A stretch of 64,000 nucleotides of DNA. It comes from Alkalimonas collagenimarina. Its GTDB lineage: Bacteria > Pseudomonadota > Gammaproteobacteria > Enterobacterales > Alteromonadaceae. The notes beneath the pieces are model-generated. The model was given only the letters and a program-made list of their open reading frames with translations. It did no database searches and was not told the DNA's origin. This document shows positions 42,328 through 50,896 of this stretch, in pieces; position 1 is the first letter of the stretch; every line of letters begins with the position of its first letter. A program made the position numbers and the translations under genes. The DNA is taken from positions 124,001-188,000 of the forward strand of contig NZ_JAUZVZ010000001.1 in the NCBI RefSeq assembly GCF_030717845.1. Direction: 5' to 3'.

Positions 42328-43614
42328 ATGCAATTTTCATCTTTAGATTTAGCGGCAGATTTACAGCGCGCTTTGGTCGAGTGCGGCTACAGTGACATGA
42401 CACCGGTACAAGCTCAAGCCATCGTGCCCGCTCGTCGCGGTAAAGATTTACAAGTGACGGCGCAAACCGGTACCGGTAAAACCGCTGCCTTTGCTATCCC
42501 GCTATTGCAACGCATGCTGGATACACCAAAAGCCACGGTTGCGCATCGTCCCAGAGCTTTGATCTTAACACCCACCCGCGAACTGGCCGAGCAAATAGCC
42601 AATGCGATCACCGCTTATGCCCGGTTTTTACCGCTGAGCGTGACCGCTTTGTACGGTGGCGTGAAGATGGGCGGGCAGGCCAGTAAGTTAGCGGCAGGTG
42701 TGGATATGCTGATCAGCACCCCCGGTCGATTGTTGGAGCATTTAGCCCTTGGCCATGCAACCTTAAGTGATGTGGAGTTTGTGGTGCTGGATGAAGCCGA
42801 CCGCATGCTGGATATGGGCTTTAGTGCCGATGTGCTGAAGTTACTACAGATGACCGCAAACAACCGACAAACCTTATTGTTCTCTGCTACTACTTCGCCT
42901 GCGGTTAATGAGTTGTCGCATAAGATTCTGAAAAATCATCAGCAAATCCGGGTGACGAAAACCAACAGCGCGGCGGATACAGTCAACCATGTGGTGTATC
43001 CGGTGGAAGAAAGCCGCAAAATCGAATTATTCGAGCAGCTGTTAGCCGAGCAAAATTGGTTTCAGGTGTTGGTGTTTACCAGCACCAAGGATCAGGCCGA
43101 TCGGTTGTTAGCTGGCTTGCAGCAACGTCGTATCGAAGCCGCGGTGTGTCATGGCGATAAAAGTCAGGGCGCGCGGCGTCGGGCTATCGCTGATTTTAAA
43201 TCGGCCAAGCTGCAGGTATTGATTGCGACCGAAGTTGCAGCCCGTGGTTTAGATATTCAGGGCTTGGATTACGTGGTGAATTTTCATCTGCCGTACTTGC
43301 CAGAAGATTATGTCCATCGCATTGGTCGCACTGGGCGGGCGGGGGCGGCAGGTCATGCTATTTCCTTTGTTAGCCGTGAAGAAGAGCAAAGCTTAGAGCG
43401 TATCCAAAAGCTGATGGGAAGTTCGATTAAACGCATTACCCGACCTGGCTTTGAAGTCAGTACCCGCGACTCGCTGTTAAAAAGCATTTCGCGCAAGGTG
43501 CTGACCGGGCGCTCCAATAAAGCGACGGCAACCACCATTGAACTGCAAAGTTCAGGCAAGGCCAAAACGAAAGCGAAGCCGAAGCCTAAAGCCAAAACCG
43601 GTCGCAGTAAGTAA
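42328..43614 (+). CDS. rhlE: DEAD-box RNA helicase, RhlE-like
   Basis: 428 residues with every DEAD-box motif in order: Q motif region MTPVQAQAIVPA, motif I TAQTGTGKT, Ia PTRELAEQ, II VLDEADRM, III SATTSPA, V ATEVAARGLD, VI HRIGRTGRAG. The tail is lysine-rich (AKTKAKPKPKAKTGRSK), used for RNA binding. Start at 42328 rather than 42307 because homologues begin MQFSSLDL. Works in ribosome assembly and RNA turnover. The exact subfamily is likely but not certain. Confidence 0.92.
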   Translation: MQFSSLDLAADLQRALVECGYSDMTPVQAQAIVPARRGKDLQVTAQTGTGKTAAFAIPLLQRMLDTPKATVAHRPRALILTPTRELAEQIANAITAYARFLPLSVTALYGGVKMGGQASKLAAGVDMLISTPGRLLEHLALGHATLSDVEFVVLDEADRMLDMGFSADVLKLLQMTANNRQTLLFSATTSPAVNELSHKILKNHQQIRVTKTNSAADTVNHVVYPVEESRKIELFEQLLAEQNWFQVLVFTSTKDQADRLLAGLQQRRIEAAVCHGDKSQGARRRAIADFKSAKLQVLIATEVAARGLDIQGLDYVVNFHLPYLPEDYVHRIGRTGRAGAAGHAISFVSREEEQSLERIQKLMGSSIKRITRPGFEVSTRDSLLKSISRKVLTGRSNKATATTIELQSSGKAKTKAKPKPKAKTGRSK

Positions 43615-43620
43615 GGCCGT

Positions 43621-44328
43621 GTGCGGGTGAGCTGGCGGACCGGAGCGCGTGAAGCCACCCCTTTGCTGGGTGGTTATATCCCTGTCGCCATTTCTTTTGG
43701 CATGGTTGCGGTGCAGGCGGGTTTTAGTGTCTGGCAAACTATCCTTATTTCAACGCTCATTTATGCAGGCGCTTCGCAATTTCTGTTTGTTGCTATGGTG
43801 GCTGCTGGTGCACCATGGGGTTTGGTGGTGGTGATGACGTTGCTGATTAATGCGCGTCATGTGGTGTACGGGCCAAGTTTAGCGCCCTGGTTACCGAAAA
43901 GTCGTTGGTGGCCTTTTCTAAGCCATGGTCTGACTGATCAAATCTTTGCTCTGGCGCTGAGCCGTTTGCCGCAATTACCCACAGAGCAGCGCTTAGGCTG
44001 GTACAGCGGTGCCATGTTGCTTGCCTGGTTCAGCTGGGTAGCTGGTACGGCAGCCGGGGCCATCGCCGGTGAAGAGCTGAGCCGACACTGGCCTTTGCTT
44101 GGCGAGGTCATGCCGTTTGCGTTGCCAGCACTGTTTCTGGTGTTGCTGGCACCCCGTTTTACCTCTCGTAGCTGGAGCATAGCGCTGAGCTGCACCATCG
44201 GCATGGCAATGGTGCTGACCCTCTATGGTTTTACCAATGCTTCGATCCCGTTGGCGGCTGCGTCCGGTGCCCTGTTTTTTTACCTGACCAAAGTGCATGC
44301 CCGGGCTGGAGGGCGTCTTGATGGATAA
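43621..44328 (+). CDS. azlC: Branched-chain amino acid exporter large subunit, AzlC family
   Basis: 235 residues, about seven membrane helices; GGYIPVAISFGMVAVQAGFS and YAGASQFLFVAMVAAGAPW are family hallmarks, and INARHVVYG follows. Forms an exporter with the next gene (YgaZ/YgaH type). The start is GTG at 43621, or GTG at 43627. Only six bases behind rhlE. Confidence 0.9.
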   Translation: MRVSWRTGAREATPLLGGYIPVAISFGMVAVQAGFSVWQTILISTLIYAGASQFLFVAMVAAGAPWGLVVVMTLLINARHVVYGPSLAPWLPKSRWWPFLSHGLTDQIFALALSRLPQLPTEQRLGWYSGAMLLAWFSWVAGTAAGAIAGEELSRHWPLLGEVMPFALPALFLVLLAPRFTSRSWSIALSCTIGMAMVLTLYGFTNASIPLAAASGALFFYLTKVHARAGGRLDG

Positions 44329-44674
44329 CGGCTTCTGGATTGCATTGCTTTTCGTCAGCGTTGGTACGCTTTGCATGCGTTTACTGCCGCTCCTTTGGAT
44401 GCAGCGCCATCTGCTGAAACAAAAGAGCAAAGGCGGCCTGGCGGCGATCCCTGATTGGCTTACTGTACTTGGTCCCTTAATGATTGCGGCCATGCTTGGG
44501 GTTTCTCTGGTGCCGGCCACACCGAGCCTGTTTACTTGGCTTGCCACCATTCTGGGGGCTTTTTCTGCGCTGATGGCATGGCTGTGGACCAAGTCATTGG
44601 GCTGGCCAGTCCTAGCAGGCGTCAGCACCTATGGTGTGGTCATCGTGCTAGCTCGCATCACCATTGGCGGGTGA
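44321..44674 (+). CDS. azlD: Branched-chain amino acid exporter small subunit, AzlD family
   Basis: 117 residues, four membrane helices; VGTLCMRLLPLLWMQR and AAMLGVSLVPATPS fit AzlD. Start MDNGFW at 44321 has GGAGGG upstream and overlaps the azlC stop by eight bases, so both are co-translated. An earlier in-frame start at 44297 is less likely. Confidence 0.88.
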   Translation: MDNGFWIALLFVSVGTLCMRLLPLLWMQRHLLKQKSKGGLAAIPDWLTVLGPLMIAAMLGVSLVPATPSLFTWLATILGAFSALMAWLWTKSLGWPVLAGVSTYGVVIVLARITIGG

Positions 44675-44766
44675 GCGGCCTTTATGTACCTATATTTGGT
44701 TACATTGATATTAGTAACTAAATTTGGTTTCAATCTTTACTTGTAACTTTTTTCGATTACACTTTA

Positions 44767-44780
44767 GGTTAAGTCTAACC
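44767..44780 (+). promoter_or_regulatory. Inverted repeat in front of the SatD gene
   Basis: GGTTA-AGTC-TAACC, 13 bases before the ATG; a second A+T-rich near-palindrome TTAGTAACTAA lies at about 44711. Candidate autoregulatory operator, as the SatD protein has a C-terminal helix-turn-helix. Confidence 0.4.
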
Positions 44781-44793
44781 ACGAAGCTCAATC

Positions 44794-45444
44794 ATGCCTG
44801 CATACTATGCCAAGAGTTATGCCGTCTTAACCGGTGATTTAGTTCAATCCCGCGCCATCAAGGCCGAGCAGTATGATAACGTGCTGTATCAGCTGGAGCA
44901 GCTGTTTGCTTCCAAGGCCGAGGCCTGGGCACTGAGTTACAGTTTTTATCGTGGCGACGCCTTTCAGTTGTTGCTTGCCAAGCCCCAGTATGGGGTGCAG
45001 CTGGCTGTCAGCATACGCTTAACCTTGCTCAGTCTGGCGCAGGATTGCAAAATTAGTATTGGCATTGGGAACGTGACCAACTTACGTCAGGACATTAAAA
45101 GTGCCACCGGCCCGGCTTTTACCTTATCGGGCACCGGGTTGGATAGCCTGAGTGGATCCCAGCGCTTGCAGATCCATTGCCAGCAGAGCGAGCTACAGGC
45201 TATTTTAGCCGTACCGGTTCGGATGGCCGATGCTATGCTGGCAAACCTGACCGCCCGCCAGGCCGAAGCGGTGTTGTTGCACCTGATTAACCCCGGTATG
45301 GCGCACGAGGCGATTGCCCAAAAGCTCGGTACCTCCAGAGCCAACGTTACCAAGCTGCTGAACAACAGCCATGTCGATTACCAATTGCTGCAGGCATTTC
45401 TGGCTTATTGCGAGCAGCATATCTGCCGGAGTATCCCATCATGA
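44794..45444 (+). CDS. SatD family protein with C-terminal helix-turn-helix
   Basis: 216 residues. YAVLTGDLVQSRAI and SFYRGDAFQLLLAKP are the SatD-family core; HEAIAQKLGTSRANVTKLLNN (about 171-191) is a helix-turn-helix. Named after an acid-response locus of Streptococcus; biochemical role not established. Its stop overlaps the DUF3307 gene (ATGA), an arrangement seen in several bacteria. Confidence 0.8.
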   Translation: MPAYYAKSYAVLTGDLVQSRAIKAEQYDNVLYQLEQLFASKAEAWALSYSFYRGDAFQLLLAKPQYGVQLAVSIRLTLLSLAQDCKISIGIGNVTNLRQDIKSATGPAFTLSGTGLDSLSGSQRLQIHCQQSELQAILAVPVRMADAMLANLTARQAEAVLLHLINPGMAHEAIAQKLGTSRANVTKLLNNSHVDYQLLQAFLAYCEQHICRSIPS

Positions 45445-46193
45445 CCGAACTGAGCTTGCTGTTAAGCCTGCTGCTGGCCCATGTGCTGGCCGATTTTTTC
45501 CTTCAGCCCACAGCCTGGGTTCGGGCTCGAGTCAGCCAACACTGGCGCGCTGCTGCACTTTACTATCATAGCCTGCTGCACTTTGGTCTGACTCTGGCGG
45601 TGCTCTGCCTTTGGCATTGGCTCAATTGGTCGATGCTGAGTGTCTGGCTGCTGCTTGGCTCGGCGCTAGTGATTGCGGTCAGCCATTGTCTGATAGATTT
45701 GGCCAAGTCGTACCGGCAAGGTTTTCGCTATTTTCTGTTGGATCAGGTGTTGCACGTGCTGGTGATTACTTTGGTTTGGCTGGCGCTAACGGACACCACG
45801 ATGGCGCAGTTGCTGGCTTTGGCACACAATAATGCGCTCAGCCCGGATGTGTTGCTGCTGGTGCTGGCTTATTTGCTGGTATTAAAGCCGGCATCGGTGG
45901 TGATTGGCTTTGTACTGAATCAAATCGCTACACCAGCTACCGGCGCAGGTTCAGGCTTGCCAACTGCCGGCCACTGGATTGGCATGATGGAGCGGGTGCT
46001 GGTACTTACACTGATTCTGGTAGGGCAATACGGCGGCGTTGGTTTTGTTATCGCCGCTAAATCGGTGCTGCGCTTTAGCGATCTGCGCAATGCCAATGAC
46101 CGGGCCTTAACCGAGTACATCCTGCTTGGCTCCTTGCTGAGTTTGGGACTAACCCTGTTGCTGGGCATTGGTGTTGTGCAGCTGTTGGGGTAA
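45441..46193 (+). CDS. DUF3307 membrane protein
   Basis: 250 residues, about six membrane helices. LLLAHVLADFFLQPTAWV near the N-terminus and SHCLIDLAKSYRQG later are DUF3307 hallmarks with conserved His/Asp inside the membrane. ATG at 45441 overlaps the satD stop; an earlier in-frame ATG at 45408 lies inside satD. The pair is translationally coupled, so the two proteins likely work together. Confidence 0.82.
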   Translation: MTELSLLLSLLLAHVLADFFLQPTAWVRARVSQHWRAAALYYHSLLHFGLTLAVLCLWHWLNWSMLSVWLLLGSALVIAVSHCLIDLAKSYRQGFRYFLLDQVLHVLVITLVWLALTDTTMAQLLALAHNNALSPDVLLLVLAYLLVLKPASVVIGFVLNQIATPATGAGSGLPTAGHWIGMMERVLVLTLILVGQYGGVGFVIAAKSVLRFSDLRNANDRALTEYILLGSLLSLGLTLLLGIGVVQLLG

Positions 46194-46379
46194 GGGAAAC
46201 TCTATACGCACACAGGTTCCTGTGAAGCGTAAAACGTATGAGCAAGCGGAGTATTAGCTATTAATCGTGCCGGGTGGTATCTATCATCAGTTCGTCATGG
46301 CAACATGGCTTTATGAATCCGGCATCAGTAGCCTACGATGAAGTTGGCTATCAGAAGGGCCTTGCGCTAATCAGGACTT

Positions 46380-47270
46380 ATGTCAGCAGCTATTAGCACG
46401 CATCATTCCACTTTATTCTCTGCCGCATGGATGGGCGGTACCATGCTTTCGTTTGTGACCATGGCGGTTGCGGTGCGGGAGCTTTCGGCTGATCTTGGTA
46501 CTTTTCAGATTTTGGCGATCCGCAGTTTCATTGGCTTGTTATGCATCTCGGCTATCTTGAGCCGGATGGGGTGGCAGCAGCTTTCTCTGCGTAATATCAA
46601 GTTGCACTTGATCCGTAATCTGGCCCACTTTTGCGGTCAGTTCGGTTGGTTCTATGCCATTGCTTTTATTCCACTTGCCGCAGTGTTCGCACTTGAGTTT
46701 ACCGTACCCATCTGGACTGCAATGTTTGCAGCTGTATTGCTAGCAGAACGAATTACCAGAGTACGGGGGCTGGCAATTGTACTGGGAATTGCCGGTGTGC
46801 TGGTTATTCTTCAGCCCGGGTTCGAGATGATGCATCCGGCTGCACTGGTAATGCTCGGTGGTGCTATAGCGTTTGGGCTATCACATACATTGACCAAAAA
46901 GCTTACCGGCAGTGATAGTTCGCTCAGCATCTTGTTTTATATGATGCTGATCCAACTGCCGCTTGGGTTGTTGCCTGCCGTGTTTGATTGGGTGACGCCT
47001 ACCGCAGCGCACTGGCCGTGGTTATTGTTGGTAGGCTTGACCGGGCTGAGTGCTCATTACTGCATGGTGCGTGCACTGTCGTTGGCTGATGCCACACTAG
47101 TGATCCCTATGGAGTTCTTACGCTTGCCGCTGATCGCCTTGGTCGGGTATGCACTCTATGGTGAACACATTGATGGCTTTTTAGCTTTGGGTGCTGCATT
47201 GATCTTGACAGGCAATGTGATTAATTTGATGTGGGAGCGGAAAAAAACGCGGAAGCGTCGGTTGATATGA
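46380..47270 (+). CDS. EamA/DMT-family transporter
   Basis: 296 residues, ten hydrophobic helices in two EamA repeats (about 12-140 and 155-285); VFALEFTVPIWTAMFAAVLLAE is the typical end of repeat 1, and HYCMVRALSLADATLVIPMEFLRLP occurs in repeat 2. Metabolite exporter of unknown substrate. Preceded by 186 bases without a recognisable gene; its stop codon is part of a terminator stem. Confidence 0.87.
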   Translation: MSAAISTHHSTLFSAAWMGGTMLSFVTMAVAVRELSADLGTFQILAIRSFIGLLCISAILSRMGWQQLSLRNIKLHLIRNLAHFCGQFGWFYAIAFIPLAAVFALEFTVPIWTAMFAAVLLAERITRVRGLAIVLGIAGVLVILQPGFEMMHPAALVMLGGAIAFGLSHTLTKKLTGSDSSLSILFYMMLIQLPLGLLPAVFDWVTPTAAHWPWLLLVGLTGLSAHYCMVRALSLADATLVIPMEFLRLPLIALVGYALYGEHIDGFLALGAALILTGNVINLMWERKKTRKRRLI

Positions 47271-47305
47271 AAGCGGCCATTTGTGTTTGTATCTGGCCGC
47301 TTTCA
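47268..47305. terminator. Hairpin terminator after the EamA gene
   Basis: Perfect 12-base stem TGAAAGCGGCCA / TGGCCGCTTTCA with a T-rich loop, between convergent genes. Lacks a long T-run on the plus strand; probably acts in both directions. Confidence 0.6.
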
Positions 47306-47334
47306 GCGTAATGCAGTTTGGGTGTTTGATGTGC

Positions 47335-48192
47335 TTATACCTTAAACAACGGCACCAGTGCTGCAATATCTCTTGCGCCTAATCCGTTGGCAACGCCTCT
47401 GGCGAACAACGCCCGGATGGGTTCAAGCAGGCTTGGCTCAATGCCTTGCTCGATGCTACCTTCGACGACATTTTTTAGTGCCACTGCCATCATGGCGTTG
47501 TTTGAATCTGGTTGCAGGTTGGGTTTGGTATCTATTTCTTCAGCAATATGAGGCAGTAGGCCAACCATTGCTTGCAGTAAAGACATGATCATTGGCGTGA
47601 CTTCTCTGGCAGGCACCTGCTCACTTTCGAGCAGTGCGGCGGCATGCAGGTAGCCACCAAACATGCCGAACATGGCACTTAACATGGCCAAGTCAAACAA
47701 CTGGGCCATCGCCGGATCGGCACCCACATAAACGGGTTTCCCCAAGATCGTCAGCAAATCCTCCGAGGCATCGAAGGCCTTTTGTGAACCACCGTAGAGG
47801 ACAAAGGCTTGTTCTGTCCCAATGAGATCCGGTGTAACCATCACGCCACCATCCAGGTATTCAGCACCGCATTGTCTGGCCCAGGCTGCCATGGCACGAA
47901 CCTGAGAAAGTGTCCCATTGGTCAGGTTGATCAGGGTACGCCCGACCAAAGTCCCGGATGATGGCTGTACTATTTCCTCAACGGCCTGGTAATCGAGCGC
48001 GGAAATAATGGTAACAGGGCTTGCCTGCAAAGCCTCGGTTGCATTCGCAGCATGAATGGCTCCGCGCTCTACCAAAGGAAGCGCTTTTTCAGCGCTTCGG
48101 TTCCAGACTGTGACTTGCATGCCATTATCCAGCAATGCCTTGGCCAGAGCTGAACCCATGGCGCCCAACCCCAAAATACTTATGTTGCTCAT
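47335..48192 (-). CDS. NAD(P)-dependent oxidoreductase, imine reductase/3-hydroxyisobutyrate dehydrogenase-like
   Basis: 285 residues. ISILGLGAMGSALAKALL at the start is the NAD(P) loop; VWNRSAEKA, where the Arg favours NADPH, follows. YLDGGVMVTPDLIGTEQAFVLYGG and the later helical domain fit the imine reductase-like branch of beta-hydroxyacid dehydrogenases. ATG at 48192 has AGGAGA seven bases ahead. Divergent from a LysR gene that probably controls it. Confidence 0.85.
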   Translation of the reverse strand: MSNISILGLGAMGSALAKALLDNGMQVTVWNRSAEKALPLVERGAIHAANATEALQASPVTIISALDYQAVEEIVQPSSGTLVGRTLINLTNGTLSQVRAMAAWARQCGAEYLDGGVMVTPDLIGTEQAFVLYGGSQKAFDASEDLLTILGKPVYVGADPAMAQLFDLAMLSAMFGMFGGYLHAAALLESEQVPAREVTPMIMSLLQAMVGLLPHIAEEIDTKPNLQPDSNNAMMAVALKNVVEGSIEQGIEPSLLEPIRALFARGVANGLGARDIAALVPLFKV

Positions 48193-48319
48193 GGTTGTCT
48201 CCTGTTCATGATCATTGATTGCTAAGGTGTTACCAATAAAGTATATACACATGGATTAAGTGGCTGTAGATTGGGTTTTTAAGACTTATAGTCCATATTT
48301 GTAGATGATGAGGGCAGGC

Positions 48320-49234
48320 ATGTTGAATCTGAATGATCTTTATTTCTTTGTTCAGGCGGTTGATAACCAAGGGTTTGCGGCAGCGGCCCGGCAACTTGGC
48401 ATTCCCAAGTCGACTGTTAGCAAGCGGGTGGCTGAACTGGAAAAGTCGCTGGGCGTTCGTCTGATACAGCGCACATCCCGAACTTTTACCGTCACCGAAA
48501 CCGGGCAGGACTTTTATCGGCATGCTGCTGCAGTATTGATAGAAGCCGAAATGGCAGAAGCCGTGGTTAAAAACCGACTGGCTGAGCCCAGGGGGACTGT
48601 TCGTCTTTGTGCTTCGGTGCCAACTGCGCAGTTGTGGCTGGCAACATTGCTGCCAAAACTTGCCTTAACATATCCCGCCATCAAATTGCAGTTGGATGTG
48701 GCCGACCGCTTTGTTGATATTGTTCGTGAAGGGGTTGATATCGCCTTGCGGGATCATTTCTCGCCATTGCCGGACTCCGAGCTCATACAGCGGCGGCTCA
48801 GCTATCAGCCTGGCTACCTGATCGCCTCGCCAGCCTATCTGAGCAAGCATGGCACACCGACTGACCCGGATGAGCTTAGCGCCCATCACGGTGTGTTGAC
48901 ATCCGCAACAGAGACCAGCTGGAAGCTCAGCAATCCGCAAAAACACAGGGTTGAAGCACAACCTCTGCCCGCTTTCATCGCCAATGAAAGCATGGTGTTA
49001 TTGGAAGCGGCGCTAGCCGGACTCGGTATCACCTGTCTGCCCAGCAAAATCTGTCATTCCTACCTTGAGTGCGGTGCCTTGGTACGTGTATTGCCCGACT
49101 GGACGGCTGGAGGAGTGACCACCACATTATTGATGCCGCACCGGCGTGGGCAGTTACCCGCAGTGAGAGTGGTTGCTGATTTTCTGATAGCACATCTTGC
49201 ATCACCGCCAGTTCACGAGACGTCTGCGTCCTGA
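48320..49234 (+). CDS. LysR-family transcriptional regulator
   Basis: 304 residues. Helix-turn-helix at about 3-60 (NDLYFFVQAVDNQGFAAAARQLGIPKSTVSKRVAELE) and a periplasmic-binding-like effector domain from about 90. ATG at 48320 has GAGGG before it. The divergent oxidoreductase and the intergenic 127 bases make the neighbour its likely target. Confidence 0.92.
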   Translation: MLNLNDLYFFVQAVDNQGFAAAARQLGIPKSTVSKRVAELEKSLGVRLIQRTSRTFTVTETGQDFYRHAAAVLIEAEMAEAVVKNRLAEPRGTVRLCASVPTAQLWLATLLPKLALTYPAIKLQLDVADRFVDIVREGVDIALRDHFSPLPDSELIQRRLSYQPGYLIASPAYLSKHGTPTDPDELSAHHGVLTSATETSWKLSNPQKHRVEAQPLPAFIANESMVLLEAALAGLGITCLPSKICHSYLECGALVRVLPDWTAGGVTTTLLMPHRRGQLPAVRVVADFLIAHLASPPVHETSAS

Positions 49235-49457
49235 TGGGCATTACACGAATAGTCCTGGCAGCTGAATGGATAGGGCTTGTCTTTTATGCCGCGGATCCCT
49301 ATTAAGCTTAATCAAGCGTCGTTGTCGCTACTCGAGAGAAATTGGGGGAAGAACCTTTGTGGCGATTGCAGAAAGTGCTCGCTTCATTCAGGCAGTCCGC
49401 TCAGTGCTTTGCATGTCACAAGCAGATAACTGTTTCATCATCTAAAAGGAGACTTGA

Positions 49458-50009
49458 ATGTCAGACAGGTTATTTTTTCCGGTTATTGAAACTGAGCGAT
49501 TGGCTCTTAAGCCTTTAGTTAAAGAGGATGCAGCGAAGCTACTTGGCATTTTCTCTGATCCCGAGGTGATGCAATACTGGAATACGGCTCCGTGGAGCAA
49601 AATGGAAGACGCTTTGGATTTTATCCAGCACTGCGAGGATGCCATGCGGCGCCAGGAGTCGCTTGTACTGGGCATATTTCTGAAGTCTACCGCTGAATTG
49701 GTTGGTAAATGCATGCTGTTTAGTTTTCACCGGGAATCGAGACGGGCTGAGATTGGCTTTGGGTTATGCCGCTCTTGCTGGGGCAAAGGGTATATTTATG
49801 AAGCTGGGCAGGCGTTGATTCATTATGGCTTTGATTCGCTTGGGCTACGCCGGCTGGAGGCTGAAATAGATCCGGCAAACAAGGCGTCGGCAAAGGCATT
49901 GCAAAAACTTGGCTTTGCTCAAGAGGGCTTGCTAAGACAACGGTGGGAAGTCGATGGTGTGGTCTCTGATTCAGCGCTCTATGGCCGCTTAGTTACAGAT
50001 CCAACTTGA
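49458..50009 (+). CDS. GNAT N-acetyltransferase, RimJ/RimL-like
   Basis: 183 residues. ETERLALKPLVKEDA, AEIGFGLCRSCWGKGYIYEAG (acetyl-CoA loop variant CWGKGY) and DPANKASAKALQKLGF are RimJ/RimL-type motifs. Could acetylate a protein N-terminus or a small amine. AAAAGGAGA precedes the ATG. The 223 bases before it hold no recognisable gene. Ends two bases from the convergent XRE gene. Confidence 0.9.
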   Translation: MSDRLFFPVIETERLALKPLVKEDAAKLLGIFSDPEVMQYWNTAPWSKMEDALDFIQHCEDAMRRQESLVLGIFLKSTAELVGKCMLFSFHRESRRAEIGFGLCRSCWGKGYIYEAGQALIHYGFDSLGLRRLEAEIDPANKASAKALQKLGFAQEGLLRQRWEVDGVVSDSALYGRLVTDPT

Positions 50010-50011
50010 CG

Positions 50012-50803
50012 TTAGCTGATGGCAAAATAAATAATCATATTCAGGTTTCTGAACTCATCGACTGCCAGCACTTTGTGCTGGAAACGCTTTGGTGTTCTAT
50101 CGTTGGTCATGATGGTCTGAATGCCCCGGCTGTAATTCTCCATCTTGGGGGTAGCCCATAACTGGTTAAATGCAGGGGAGAGTTGTTTCAGCTCAGCAAT
50201 CAGTTGCTGAATGAAAGGATCTTCCGGGGCTGCAGCCATATCGCAGCGAAACTGAGCCAGTAACTGAACTGCATCATGCTGCCAGTTGGGAAGTCGGCTG
50301 CGCAGCTGCGGATCGGTAAACAGCAGCCGCAGCAAGTTGCGCTCGGCTGGTTGGCGCTTTGCAAGTGAAAACAGCTCGTCAGCTGGGGTGTTCCAGGCAA
50401 TGAGATTCCAGCGCAAGTCCATAATGTAAGCCGGCCTGGCTAATTCATCCATGATGGACTGGGTTAACGGATCAATGCTTTGTTCTTGAAAGGTCTCTTG
50501 TGCCGGTGGCCGGCGGTGGGCCAGCAGGAAAAGGTGGCAACACTCGGCATCGTTCAGTTTTAGCGCTTTGGCGATATTCAGTAAGAACGATTCGGATACC
50601 TGAATATCCCGCCCCTGCTCAAACCAGGTGTACCAGGTAAGGCCAACGCCAGCCAGTGCAGCCACTTCTTCCCGTCTCAGGCCAGGGGTTCGCCTTCTGT
50701 GGCTCGTCGGCAGCCCAACATCCACTGGCTTGAGCTTATTCCGGTGGTGCAATAGAAAATCAGTCAGCTCATTTTTCATGCGGCTCAGTCGTTGGCTGGG
50801 CAT
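50012..50803 (-). CDS. XRE-type regulator with MmyB-like ligand-binding domain
   Basis: 263 residues. RRRTPGLRREEVAALAGVGLTWYTWFEQGRDIQVS is the characteristic MmyB/MLTR helix-turn-helix; the C-part (about 110-245, PAYIMDLRWNLIAWNTPADELF) is the PAS-like ligand domain of the same family. The start MPSQRL at 50803 is my choice; MKNELT at 50779 is possible. Divergent from an efflux transporter, which is its likely target. Confidence 0.87.
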   Translation of the reverse strand: MPSQRLSRMKNELTDFLLHHRNKLKPVDVGLPTSHRRRTPGLRREEVAALAGVGLTWYTWFEQGRDIQVSESFLLNIAKALKLNDAECCHLFLLAHRRPPAQETFQEQSIDPLTQSIMDELARPAYIMDLRWNLIAWNTPADELFSLAKRQPAERNLLRLLFTDPQLRSRLPNWQHDAVQLLAQFRCDMAAAPEDPFIQQLIAELKQLSPAFNQLWATPKMENYSRGIQTIMTNDRTPKRFQHKVLAVDEFRNLNMIIYFAIS

Positions 50804-50896
50804 GCAATTACCGATAGTAATAGGATAAATAGATATATTGTAACCGGATAAAATCAGTAGCACAATGCCGTCCACACCATTGGATTGGGAGGCGTT

